A stretch of 64,000 nucleotides of DNA from DATNPX01 sp036702975 (GTDB lineage Bacteria > Cyanobacteriota > Vampirovibrionia > Obscuribacterales > Obscuribacteraceae): positions 124,001 to 188,000 of the forward strand of contig DATNPX010000059.1 in NCBI GenBank assembly GCA_036702975.1, written 5' to 3'. The notes below the pieces were generated by a model, which was given only the letters and a program-made list of their open reading frames with translations, was not told the DNA's origin and did no database searches. Below are positions 41,501 through 49,114 of this stretch, piece after piece (the first letter of the stretch is position 1; each line of letters starts with the position of its first letter). Made by a program: the position numbers and the translations under genes.

Positions 41501-41830
41501 CTCTTTCAGCGGAACACCATTTCTATCGAGCAAAATCGCAGCAATAGCCGCCTTATCGTGACTGCGGCGGTCAAGCTCTTCATTGGACCCAAACGCTTTT
41601 ATGAGCTCTTTGGTTGCCAGCTCCATCTTGATCGCCCCAAGAAAAACCTGGTAATACAAATCTCCACCAGACCGCGAAACCTCCTCAGCGCGAAACCACG
41701 GAAGCTCGGAACCCGAAAGCGAGACAATGCGTTTCACGTCCCCGTCGGCGAGGTCTTCCGGACGTTTATAAGTTTGAGGTGACAAAGTCTCGAATGCTGT
41801 CCAAGCAGCGAGGATGGATGCGGCGTTCAT
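38567..41830 (-). CDS. Large SF1 (Upf1-like) helicase with coiled-coil insertion
   Basis: A 1087-residue protein. Residues 1-270 are an uncharacterised N-terminal domain. Walker A is GPPGTGKTTLL near 302, the DEAG box is LLIDEAGQALPQ near 810, and GTIHTVQGQEAEAVFLVLG and LNVAVSRAKQNIYVIG are motifs V-VI. About 330 residues are inserted between Walker A and DEAG, including a long Arg/Glu coiled coil (about 520-690). This resembles AAA_11/AAA_12 helicases found in RNA turnover, DNA repair and some defence loci. No nuclease domain is visible. Neighbours do not identify a system. Confidence 0.82.
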   Translation of the reverse strand: MNAASILAAWTAFETLSPQTYKRPEDLADGDVKRIVSLSGSELPWFRAEEVSRSGGDLYYQVFLGAIKMELATKELIKAFGSNEELDRRSHDKAAIAAILLDRNGVPLKENGIVVSSFAWALPVVLKQRISELGQWPDIEGTIIEKLAESFRQDDDGKLLPLKLDGIMEAYELLVRELGLPEHLIEPPKFGYWVIPKAREQPEVSLLNSFYLRDLSKASSLAKSKSMPMGLRRYLGMDSPKNSIDLLNDREALKAAVTPHMMPAVRWPAKGSHPLVLLQQAAVNLTRSELAGTEGIIAINGPPGTGKTTLLRDLVAACILDRAAAMVNFVVPDQAFTDSGAKFGFGDKYASVKLHLLDKSLKGHEILVASSNNKAVENISKEMPAASEVGRTTEELRYFKSISDQLLTGCVAKETNKQSDGSAVSPIDTWGLCAAALGNSQNKKMFKESFWWHPEYAFRVYLKAAKGDDVVQTFTNPETGQIERRAPHVVFAEKPPTPQTAVANWNKARERFALLKSEIDKEFEALEMFRRSFQQLSFEQQRLKELKDKEQQLVDRRTKIGGDRARYRADVVRMNNDYEACLTKVRLNRKKRPGTIESALRTKRWVEWLTADVHFAAAVAEAEGMLYQAQSTLANLITSSNSLTSEIDRMQESITTLQTKILQLENKLDRQREALGDRVVDEEFFRRGHVSSNLATPWISDSLHRKREELFIAALDVHKAFIDASAQKILHNLTALMEIFGGGSLDEGNRKLLGDLWSTLFLVVPVISSTFASVDRMLGGLKLGDIGWLLIDEAGQALPQAAVGAVMRAKRTVVVGDPLQIPPVTTIPERLISEICRYFNIDQAGWSAPIASAQTLADRASKFQASFRTDSGARRVGVPLLVHRRCQEPMFGMSNRIAYDGQMVHAPTPRAPGQIGTVLGASTWFDCYQNNQPKEKWCPAEGEQVIKLLKQLALAGIAEPDLFIISPFKQVVDGMKLCLKQERDSFSALGVDIHAWVRNRIGTIHTVQGQEAEAVFLVLGAQGLANSGARSWAASAPNILNVAVSRAKQNIYVIGSYADWSTIGHARELASVRQFGGPLQVPLGVSV

Positions 41831-42002
41831 ATTTAGTGTTTCCTCTAGTTTTTCTCTTCAATGAAAGAAGGCTAAGCTAGTTAGCCCTTGCGATGAATGT
41901 GGAAATCCACAGTATGTTGAGAACCACCGGTAAATGACGAATTTGAAGGATTACAAAATGCTTGAAGTTGGCGACACCAGATAGGTTCGCTGTAAAATGG
42001 AG

Positions 42003-42029
42003 CCTGTCTTGGGCGCAGCCTAAAGCAGG
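42003..42029 (+). promoter_or_regulatory. Leader hairpin upstream of fumarase gene
   Basis: Bases 42003-42014 pair with 42018-42029 (11 of 12 positions, two being G-U) around a GCA loop, 40 bp before the GTG start. No T-tract follows. It may be a translational leader element; it could equally affect the divergent helicase promoter. Confidence 0.35.
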
Positions 42030-42068
42030 GAATAGCGCCTGGTTCTTCCCACCAAACAGGTATCGAAC

Positions 42069-43703
42069 GTGTCTAACAGCTCAGCAAGCATCTTTCACTT
42101 AACTAAAGACAGCACCTCTTACAGACTACTCTCCAAAGAGGGCGTCACAGAGCAGACCTGGAATGGTCATAAGATGCTTATGGTCAAGCCTGAAACGCTC
42201 ACCGCCCTTGCCAAAACGGCCTTCAGCGAAATCGCTCATTTTTTGAGAGAGTCACATCTCAAGAATCTGCGCAGCATTTTGGAAGACGCTGAAGCTTCAG
42301 AGAATGACAAGTTCGTAGCTCTCGAACTGTTGCGCAATGCCTGCATCGCTGCCGGTGGAACGCTGCCCATGTGCCAGGACACAGGTACAGCAATAGTCGT
42401 GGCTCACAAAGGAGACCGCGTCTGGACCGGTGAAGACGACGCCGAATACCTCGCGGAGGGCATCAAGAAAACTTACGCGGAGTGCAACCTGCGTTATAGC
42501 CAAATGGCTCCATTGAATCTTTATCAAGAGACCAATACCGGCTCGAATCTTCCCGCACAGATTGATGTTTATTCGGAAAAGGGAGACTCTTACGAGTTTC
42601 TGTTCATAGCAAAGGGTGGCGGCTCGGCAAACAAGACTTTCTTGATGCAAGAAACAAAATCAGTTTTGAATCCTGAGTCGCTGCGAAAGCTGCTCACAGA
42701 CAAGATTGCCAGCCTCGGTACTTCAGCATGCCCACCCTATCATCTGGCGATTGTTATAGGCGGGCTCTCGGCCGAGATGACACTAAAAACAGTCAAGCTT
42801 GCCAGCTGCCACTACCTTGACGACCTTCCGACTGAGGGCGACAAGACGGGCCGCGCATTCCGCGATAAAGACCTTGAAGCAGAAGTTCTCGAGATCTCAC
42901 GAAAACTAGGCATCGGTGCGCAGTTTGGCGGTAAGTATTTCTGTCATGACGTGCGTGTGATTCGCCTTCCACGCCACGGTGCAAGCTTGCCGATCGGAAT
43001 TGGCGTTTCATGCAGTGCTGACCGCCAGGTTCGCGCCCGCATCGACAACACGGGGGTCTGGATAGAACAACTCGAGCACGATCCTGCACAATTTCTCCCG
43101 GAAGTGGAAGAAACAGAGCTTGGTTCCTCGATGATCAAAGTAGATCTCACGAAACCTATGAACGAAATTCGCGCCGCGCTTTCTGGCAAACCGGTGGGAA
43201 CGCGACTGATGCTCACGGGTACATTGCTCGTCGCCCGAGACATCGCGCACGCAAAATGGAAAGAGATGATCGAAAAAGGTCAAGAACTGCCGGAATACAC
43301 AAAGCAGCACCCAATCTATTACGCGGGTCCTGCAAAGACTCCGACGGGTTATGCCTCGGGTTCATTTGGTCCGACAACGGCTGGACGTATGGATTCTTAC
43401 GCGGATATGCTGATGTCGCGCGGCGCAAGTCTTATCACACTGGCAAAAGGAAACAGAGCAAAGAACGTTCGCGAAGCATGCGGGCGCTGGGGTGGATTTT
43501 ATCTTGGCACCATTGGTGGTGCTGCCGCCAGACTAGCGAAGGATTCGATTCGAAAAGTGGAAACGATAGACTTCCCAGAGCTCGGCATGGAAGCTGTATT
43601 CAAAATCGAGATTGAAGACTTCCCAGCTTTCATCATAATGAATGATAAGGGCGAGGATTTCTTTGCGAAAGTACTCGAAAGCCAGGTGGCGCTGAGTAAG
43701 TAA
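42069..43703 (+). CDS. fumA: Fumarate hydratase, class I (iron-sulfur)
   Basis: A 544-residue enzyme with both class I domains in one chain. The three cysteines that hold the 4Fe-4S cluster are C102 (MCQDTGT), C221 (SACPPYH) and C315 (IGVSCSAD). The C-terminal swapped beta domain contains GTRLMLTGTLLVARD and YYAGPAKTP, followed by SFGPTTAGRMDSY. It interconverts fumarate and malate in the TCA cycle. The start is GTG at 42069. The stop codon falls inside an AGTA tandem repeat. Monocistronic by context. Confidence 0.95.
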   Translation: MSNSSASIFHLTKDSTSYRLLSKEGVTEQTWNGHKMLMVKPETLTALAKTAFSEIAHFLRESHLKNLRSILEDAEASENDKFVALELLRNACIAAGGTLPMCQDTGTAIVVAHKGDRVWTGEDDAEYLAEGIKKTYAECNLRYSQMAPLNLYQETNTGSNLPAQIDVYSEKGDSYEFLFIAKGGGSANKTFLMQETKSVLNPESLRKLLTDKIASLGTSACPPYHLAIVIGGLSAEMTLKTVKLASCHYLDDLPTEGDKTGRAFRDKDLEAEVLEISRKLGIGAQFGGKYFCHDVRVIRLPRHGASLPIGIGVSCSADRQVRARIDNTGVWIEQLEHDPAQFLPEVEETELGSSMIKVDLTKPMNEIRAALSGKPVGTRLMLTGTLLVARDIAHAKWKEMIEKGQELPEYTKQHPIYYAGPAKTPTGYASGSFGPTTAGRMDSYADMLMSRGASLITLAKGNRAKNVREACGRWGGFYLGTIGGAAARLAKDSIRKVETIDFPELGMEAVFKIEIEDFPAFIIMNDKGEDFFAKVLESQVALSK

Positions 43704-43722
43704 GTAAGTAAGTAAGTAAGTA
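43695..43722. repeat. Tetranucleotide repeat (AGTA) x7 at the fumarase stop codon
   Basis: Seven perfect AGTA copies begin in the antepenultimate codon of fumA, and the TAA stop is inside them. All three frames of this repeat contain TAA, so length change cannot cause read-through. Confidence 0.9.
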
Positions 43723-43778
43723 AGCTAGATCTTCGTCATTCCGCGTCATCAAAACTCTATTGGAGCGCGCGCGAGCTG

Positions 43779-44034
43779 ATGGATTGTCACAAATATGAGG
43801 AAGCCGCTAAACTCTACTCCCAATACATCGACAAATTTATTGCTGAATCCAAAGGTCTGAAAAACGAGAAGCAGGACGAGCACGACTATTATTTAGCCAC
43901 TCAGGAGTGGATTTGCCCATACACTTGTGCCACTGTATCCGGTGACCAGAAAAGCAACGATTACAGGAACGATAGATGGAGAGCGTGCTATTGTCTTTGC
44001 TTTGCCGGTTGGAGCCATGGTACTCATGCCTTAG
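43779..44034 (+). pseudogene. Possible small frameshifted gene
   Basis: The frame opening at 43779 gives a convincing helical start, MDCHKYEEAAKLYSQYIDKF..., up to about LATQEW (near 43910). It then becomes Cys/Trp/Asn-rich, unlike a protein. One base on, another frame reads FAHTLVPLYPVTRKATITGT and ends ...ALPVGAMVLMP with a TAG at 44032-44034. That stop interlocks with the stop of the convergent TPR gene. A one-base insertion, real or from sequencing, would explain both halves. Its function is unknown; the first half is TPR-like. Confidence 0.35.
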
Positions 44035-44906
44035 CGCCGTGGTGGGATGTCAATGAGAACCGGGCTAACATAAGTTTCGCCTTCATTGGTCTGTTTCGCT
44101 CGTTCTAAATCACTGGCAGCTTTCTCGCTGTCTCCAATCTTCTGCAATGCAGCGGCACGATATTGGAGTGCGTACTTATCTTTAGGATTAAGCACAAGCG
44201 CTCTGTCGTAGTCTTCGATTGCCGCTTTATAGTCACCAAGCTTGGCTAGACAGTATCCGCGATTTGTATGGGCTGTAACGCTCTTTGGATCGTATTTCTG
44301 AGCATTTGAAAAATCTTCTTTTGCTTTAGAGTAGTCCTTCAAGCACATGTGCGCGATACCGCGGCTGTTCCAGATTGTCCCGTCCTTTGGAGTCAGGGCC
44401 AGCCCCGCATCACAATCTTCTAAAGCTCCCTTATAGTCTTGCAAATCCTTTTTGACTAAACCACGGGTACTGTAGAACGTTGCATCAGTCGGGTGAAATT
44501 GAATTGCTTTATTGAGGTCATCAAGTGCCTCGTTGTACCGTTTATCAGCCTTCAAAACAAGAGCGCGATTGTGGAAGGCATAAGCTTCTTTTGGATTCAA
44601 CTCCAGTGCCTTCTGCAGATCTTCCAGAGCATGCTCATGGTCGTGCACCTGGAAATACATGAAACCGCGACTTACGTAGGCGGGTTCGCAATTAGGATTA
44701 ACTTTTATTGCCCGCGTAAAATCTTCTATCGCGCCACGATAGTCTCCAGCAGATCCCTTAGCCAAGGCATTGTTGTAGAACGCCACCTCGCCGCCCGCGG
44801 TTTTTGGTGTAGACGGCTCTTGTGCGGACGATGGAGGACACTGCAATCCAGCAGTAATCATCAACGCAGAGAGAGCAGCAACTACGGTGAACCGCTGTTT
44901 AGGCAT
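44031..44906 (-). CDS. Secreted tetratricopeptide-repeat protein
   Basis: A 291-residue protein with a signal peptide (ALSALMITAGLQCPPSSAQ) and about six consecutive TPRs. Each has the W/A-G-Y-A-P pattern, for example GSAGDYRGAIEDFTRAIKVN, RYNEALDDLNKAIQFHP and GDYKAAIEDYDRALVLNPKD. It is a periplasmic or secreted protein-interaction scaffold. The last 20 residues (ETYVSPVLIDIPPRR) are outside the repeat. The cysteine after LQ is followed by Pro, so a lipoprotein is unlikely. Confidence 0.88.
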   Translation of the reverse strand: MPKQRFTVVAALSALMITAGLQCPPSSAQEPSTPKTAGGEVAFYNNALAKGSAGDYRGAIEDFTRAIKVNPNCEPAYVSRGFMYFQVHDHEHALEDLQKALELNPKEAYAFHNRALVLKADKRYNEALDDLNKAIQFHPTDATFYSTRGLVKKDLQDYKGALEDCDAGLALTPKDGTIWNSRGIAHMCLKDYSKAKEDFSNAQKYDPKSVTAHTNRGYCLAKLGDYKAAIEDYDRALVLNPKDKYALQYRAAALQKIGDSEKAASDLERAKQTNEGETYVSPVLIDIPPRR

Positions 44907-45153
44907 TGGCGTATGATCCTATTACGTGGTATTGATTTTGTGCCATACTGCTCAACATTGTAATCACGATGTGTTTCAGATTGGTTACACGCTTGCGCCC
45001 ACTCAATTAGATAGCGGCTTATTTTCTGCACAAAAAAATGCATAATAGCAGGGTATCTGCACGGATATCGGAGTCGAAATAATCTTTCCTGAGTGACAAA
45101 TGTGATTTAATGCGTGTCGGTTTTAATCGCTCTTCACTCTGGAGGTTTTAACG

Positions 45154-46143
45154 ATGCCACGTGTAGTTCAGTTTGAAAAAATTGGCGGACCTGAAGTTCT
45201 TCAGTTAGTTGACACTGCTGTAACTGAACCAAAAGCGAATGAAGTACGCATCAAAGTGAAAGCGCTAGGTCTGAATCGAGCAGAAGCGATGTTTCGCTCA
45301 GGCCAATATCTTGAAAAAGCGAATCTTCCGGCAAGACTTGGTTACGAGGCAGCGGGAACAGTCGATGCCATCGGTTCCGGTGTATCGCACGTTAAAGTCG
45401 GCGATGCCGTCAGCGTCGTGCCTGGCTTTTCAATGAATCAGTATGGGCTCTATGGTGAGGTAGTTGTCGCTCCAGCCGCAATGGTCGTGAAACATGCAAG
45501 CAATCTGTCATTCGAAGAAGCGGCTGCAACATGGATGGCATATGTCACTGCGTTTGACGGACTAATTGAGACAGCCAAATTGCAAGCAGGAGAATTCGCT
45601 GTCATTCCGGCAGCATCAAGCAGTGTGGGCATCGCAGCGATTCAGGTCGCGAATAAGCTGAAGGCTATTCCGATTGCGCTAACACGCAAGAGCGATAAGA
45701 AAGATGCACTTCTAAAAGCTGGTGCCAAATATGTGGTCGCAACGGAAGAACAAGATCTTGTTGCCGAGATCAACAGAATCACAGGTGGCAAAGGCGCAAA
45801 CGTTGTCTATGACCCCGTAGGTGGTGCCACATTTGCAAAACTCGTTGAGGCATCAGCAAAGGGTGCTCGATTGGTATTGTACGGTGCACTTGCTACGACT
45901 CCGACAGAGATTCCATTGCTGCCACTAATTTCAAAACTGCCGACAATAACGTCATCTGTCATTATGACGACAAGTTGCGATCCAAAGAAGTTGAAAGCAG
46001 CTATCGACTTCGTGAATGAAGGGCTCAGCGAAGGTTCGCTCAGGCCCATAATTGCTAAAACCTTCCCACTGGATCAAATCGTCGAGGCCCACAAGTATTT
46101 GGAAAGCAATCAGCAATTCGGTAAAATTGTGGTGACGGTATAA
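45154..46143 (+). CDS. Zinc-independent medium-chain dehydrogenase (quinone oxidoreductase-like)
   Basis: A 329-residue MDR-superfamily oxidoreductase. Residues 1-120 are the GroES-like domain (GGPEVLQLVD, LGLNRAEAMFRSGQY, PARLGYEAAGTVDAIGSGV) without the zinc-binding cysteines of alcohol dehydrogenases. Residues 125-290 are the Rossmann domain with AASSSVGIAAIQVAN, a variant of the usual GxxGxxG. It reduces quinones or activated double bonds with NADPH. GGAGG precedes the ATG. It stands between divergent and convergent neighbours, so it is its own unit. Confidence 0.88.
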   Translation: MPRVVQFEKIGGPEVLQLVDTAVTEPKANEVRIKVKALGLNRAEAMFRSGQYLEKANLPARLGYEAAGTVDAIGSGVSHVKVGDAVSVVPGFSMNQYGLYGEVVVAPAAMVVKHASNLSFEEAAATWMAYVTAFDGLIETAKLQAGEFAVIPAASSSVGIAAIQVANKLKAIPIALTRKSDKKDALLKAGAKYVVATEEQDLVAEINRITGGKGANVVYDPVGGATFAKLVEASAKGARLVLYGALATTPTEIPLLPLISKLPTITSSVIMTTSCDPKKLKAAIDFVNEGLSEGSLRPIIAKTFPLDQIVEAHKYLESNQQFGKIVVTV

Positions 46144-46168
46144 ATCATCGTCTTACGATATCAGTAAC

Positions 46169-48694
46169 CTATCGTATCGGAAGATTTGGCGGCGCAAACG
46201 GGTTTTCTGGCCACGAATGTTTCGGGTAGCGAGGCTTCAGCTCCTTGCGCAAGCTCGGATACGTATTCTTCCAAAATCCGGCAAGATCAGGAGTAATCTG
46301 CTGCACGCGATAGTTTGGGGCCAGCAAATGGAGAAGCACGCCCACGCGGCCACGCGCTATTCTCGGAGTCTCGCTCATTCCAAGTAACTCTTGAATACGC
46401 ACAGCCAGAACGGGCGGCTTTCCAGGCTCATACTGCAACTTATGCAAGCGTCCATTCGGCAACTTCAGTTTATCGGGAGCTTCTCTTTCGAGTTCTGAAA
46501 GCTGCTGAAATGTAAGTCTAGATTGAAGCACCGCAATGAGTGATGCCGAGTCCAGACCATCAACACTGCTGTGCCCAGCACACCATTCCGGAAGTAACTC
46601 CGACCACACATTATCTCCAAAATGTGGCAACTCTAGCTCCGGAACCCACTCACGCAGAGAGTCAATACGAGCCAAGTAGCGCTTAGCATCATCATCGATC
46701 AATGATGCCAGATCAACATGAGACTTTATGCCTTCCGCAAGAATAGCACCAGATTCAATATCAGGCGTAAGTGGAATTGAAACCTCATCGACGACCAGAT
46801 CCAAATATCGGCAGCGCCGAAATGCCACTACGCGTCGTCGCTCTTGGTCATATGCCACATCTACACTAGCGCTCCAATTGTGAGGCGGAAGCCAACTGCG
46901 GTCAATTTCCGACGCCCTCCTTACGACAGCCTCCTTAGGATCAGAATCGTTTAGCTCCACGGCTATGAACAACTCGCAGCTATCACCAAGAGCTGACTCA
47001 TCAGACAGACGAACACCCCGACCACCGACCATTACGCCGCGTCGAGCGCCGCCCTTTCGCAATCGGCAAACACGATCTGGAAATCCAGCCAATATTGCTC
47101 GTAGAATCGCACTATCGTCTTCATTCGAATCAGCATTGGGGCGCTGCTTCTTGGCAATTTCCCGCACGAGCTGATTAGCTTGACGGTCGATACTCCTTGC
47201 CGCAGACACATTCAAAAATCCCACATTCGATTCACGCGCCCCTTCAGAGATGCACGCTTCAATGGCGATCACTTGATCGAGGAGATCGGAATCGGTGCGG
47301 TGTACCGCCTCAAAGCGTTGCTCTCTCCGCTGGAATGGACTGCGTTCGGACAGCAACGTCGCAGCAAGCGCCGCGCGCTTGAAGCACCCTAGATTCTCTC
47401 CTTCTAATAGCAGCCTAGCCAACCGCGGCTGTACAGGCAAACGAGACATCCTTTTGCCCATCTCGGTTAGCTTTCCATCCTGCAAGGCACCAAGCAAATC
47501 GAGAAGTTCTAGCGCACGCTCTACGCTTGTGAGATTGGGCACTTCGTACCACGGAAAACTTTTTACATCCGACTCTCCCCAGGCAAAAAGTTGCAGCAGC
47601 GCTTGCGATATATCGACGCGGGCAATCTCCGGTTGTTCAAAGTCAGCAAGTCCATGGTGCTCTCTCTCTGACCAAAGCCTCAAGCATCTACCAGGCGCAG
47701 TGCGGCCGGCACGCCCAGCTCGTTGAGTCGCAGACGCCTTTGATATTCGCGTCAATTCAAGCCTATTAAGGCCAAGCGCTGGATCGAGCCGAGTTACCCG
47801 AGCCTTGCCGCTATCGACTACGGCGGTGACACCGTCGATGGTGAGCGAGGTCTCCGCGACATTCGTTGCCAGAACAATCTTTCGCTTGGTGGATGGCTCC
47901 AGAACTCTGAGCTGGTCTGCAAGCGTCATATCCCCATACAAGGGCATGATCGCCCAGCCGCGCAGGCTAGATTTTGAAGCGAGCATCTCTTCAGTCTGTC
48001 GAATTTCACCTACACCAGGCAAAAAAGCCAGAACGTCCCCTTCGGAATTTGGCAATATTTGCAGAATGCCATTGGCAGTAATTTCAGGCAACGACAGACT
48101 AGATGGTGCTTGAAAGTATTTGATATCAACAGGATAGTTTCTCCCCGGGCTTTCGACGATCGGGCAATCACCCAGATACTTCGCAATCGGAGCACTGTTC
48201 AACGTCGCGGACATAACCACTAGGCGCAAATCATTTCGTATTTGCTGCCGCACCTGCGTAACTAGTGCCAGAGCCAAATCGCTATCAATGCGCCGCTCGT
48301 GGAACTCGTCGAAGACCACAACACTAATCCCTTCAAGCAGCGGATTTTGTTGCAAGCGACGAAGAAAGACGCCATCCGTGCATATTAGAATGCGCGTCTC
48401 CTGAGATTTGCGCGCGTCATCACGTACCTGATAGCCGACTTCAGCACCAAGCTCTACGCCTCGCTCGCAGGCAATGCGCGCTGCTGTCGAGCGTGCTGCG
48501 GCACGCCGAGGTTGCAAGACCACAATCTGCCCTGCTTCATGCGCAGGCGAATCAGCCAGTCCCGAGTCCAAAATTGCAGGTGGAACACGGGTCGTCTTCC
48601 CGGCGCCCGGTTCCGCCTGTAAGACAATAGCGCCGCACTCTCTCAGGTTGGTGACGATTGTCGGAAGAAGCTCGTCAATAGGTAATGGTTTCAT
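46169..48694 (-). CDS. hrpB: ATP-dependent helicase HrpB
   Basis: An 841-residue DExH-box helicase. AEPGAGKTTRVP is Walker A, VVFDEFHERRID the DEFH box, SATLNS motif III, and QRAGRAGRTAPGRCLRLW motif VI. Then follow the helicase-associated winged-helix domain and the HrpB-specific C-terminal domain, ending ELKPRYPKHSWPENPF. The length and the C-terminal PKHxWPxxP pattern are diagnostic of HrpB. Its RNA substrate is unknown. The ATG at 48694 has AGGA upstream; the frame extends to 48718 without support. Confidence 0.95.
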   Translation of the reverse strand: MKPLPIDELLPTIVTNLRECGAIVLQAEPGAGKTTRVPPAILDSGLADSPAHEAGQIVVLQPRRAAARSTAARIACERGVELGAEVGYQVRDDARKSQETRILICTDGVFLRRLQQNPLLEGISVVVFDEFHERRIDSDLALALVTQVRQQIRNDLRLVVMSATLNSAPIAKYLGDCPIVESPGRNYPVDIKYFQAPSSLSLPEITANGILQILPNSEGDVLAFLPGVGEIRQTEEMLASKSSLRGWAIMPLYGDMTLADQLRVLEPSTKRKIVLATNVAETSLTIDGVTAVVDSGKARVTRLDPALGLNRLELTRISKASATQRAGRAGRTAPGRCLRLWSEREHHGLADFEQPEIARVDISQALLQLFAWGESDVKSFPWYEVPNLTSVERALELLDLLGALQDGKLTEMGKRMSRLPVQPRLARLLLEGENLGCFKRAALAATLLSERSPFQRREQRFEAVHRTDSDLLDQVIAIEACISEGARESNVGFLNVSAARSIDRQANQLVREIAKKQRPNADSNEDDSAILRAILAGFPDRVCRLRKGGARRGVMVGGRGVRLSDESALGDSCELFIAVELNDSDPKEAVVRRASEIDRSWLPPHNWSASVDVAYDQERRRVVAFRRCRYLDLVVDEVSIPLTPDIESGAILAEGIKSHVDLASLIDDDAKRYLARIDSLREWVPELELPHFGDNVWSELLPEWCAGHSSVDGLDSASLIAVLQSRLTFQQLSELEREAPDKLKLPNGRLHKLQYEPGKPPVLAVRIQELLGMSETPRIARGRVGVLLHLLAPNYRVQQITPDLAGFWKNTYPSLRKELKPRYPKHSWPENPFAPPNLPIR

Positions 48695-48784
48695 GTGTAT
48701 GAGTCCTGCGCTGCGCACGAAATTCTAATCGATTCAAACCGCGAAGTCGAAAACGCAGGGTTTAGCCGTGCGACGGGTTTGGGG

Positions 48785-49037
48785 TTAGTTTTTCTGCCCG
48801 CCGCTCAGCTCATTCGCGTAGTAGGTCAGAGCTTTTTTGTACTTAACGATGGACTCATCCGAAGTGGTGGCTATCAACTCCTCCAACAAAACTGACATTG
48901 CCTTGCCTGTTTGCCCGTTTTCATATAATCCGAGTGCGAGGAAAACGCGCAGGCTGCGATCATCTGGATATTCGTTACACGCCTCTTTGTTTCCCTTGGG
49001 CGCGAAGCTTGACGGCGGTTTCGAGTAAATTTTGCAC
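48785..49037 (-). pseudogene. Small TPR-like gene broken by a frameshift
   Basis: A GTG at 49037 with GAGGAA nine bases upstream opens VQNLLETAVKLRAQGKQRGV and stops at once. One base away, another frame continues KEACNEYPDDRSLRVFLALG, then LYENGQTGKAMSVLLEELIA and on to ELSGGQKN with a TAA at 48785. Together they form a plausible 83-residue helical TPR-type protein; the shift lies near 48985-49000 beside short GGG and AAA runs. Either a recent mutation or a base-calling error. It sits just upstream of hrpB on the same strand. Confidence 0.55.
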
Positions 49038-49114
49038 TTCTATAATTCCTCGCTAATCATTGTCGACAAGGCAAGATTGATTTGCTTCCGGCTTACAAGT
49101 TTTCAAACAAGTTT

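Noticed and set aside
45154..46143. Zinc alcohol dehydrogenase
   Set aside because: The GroES-like domain lacks the catalytic and structural zinc cysteines.
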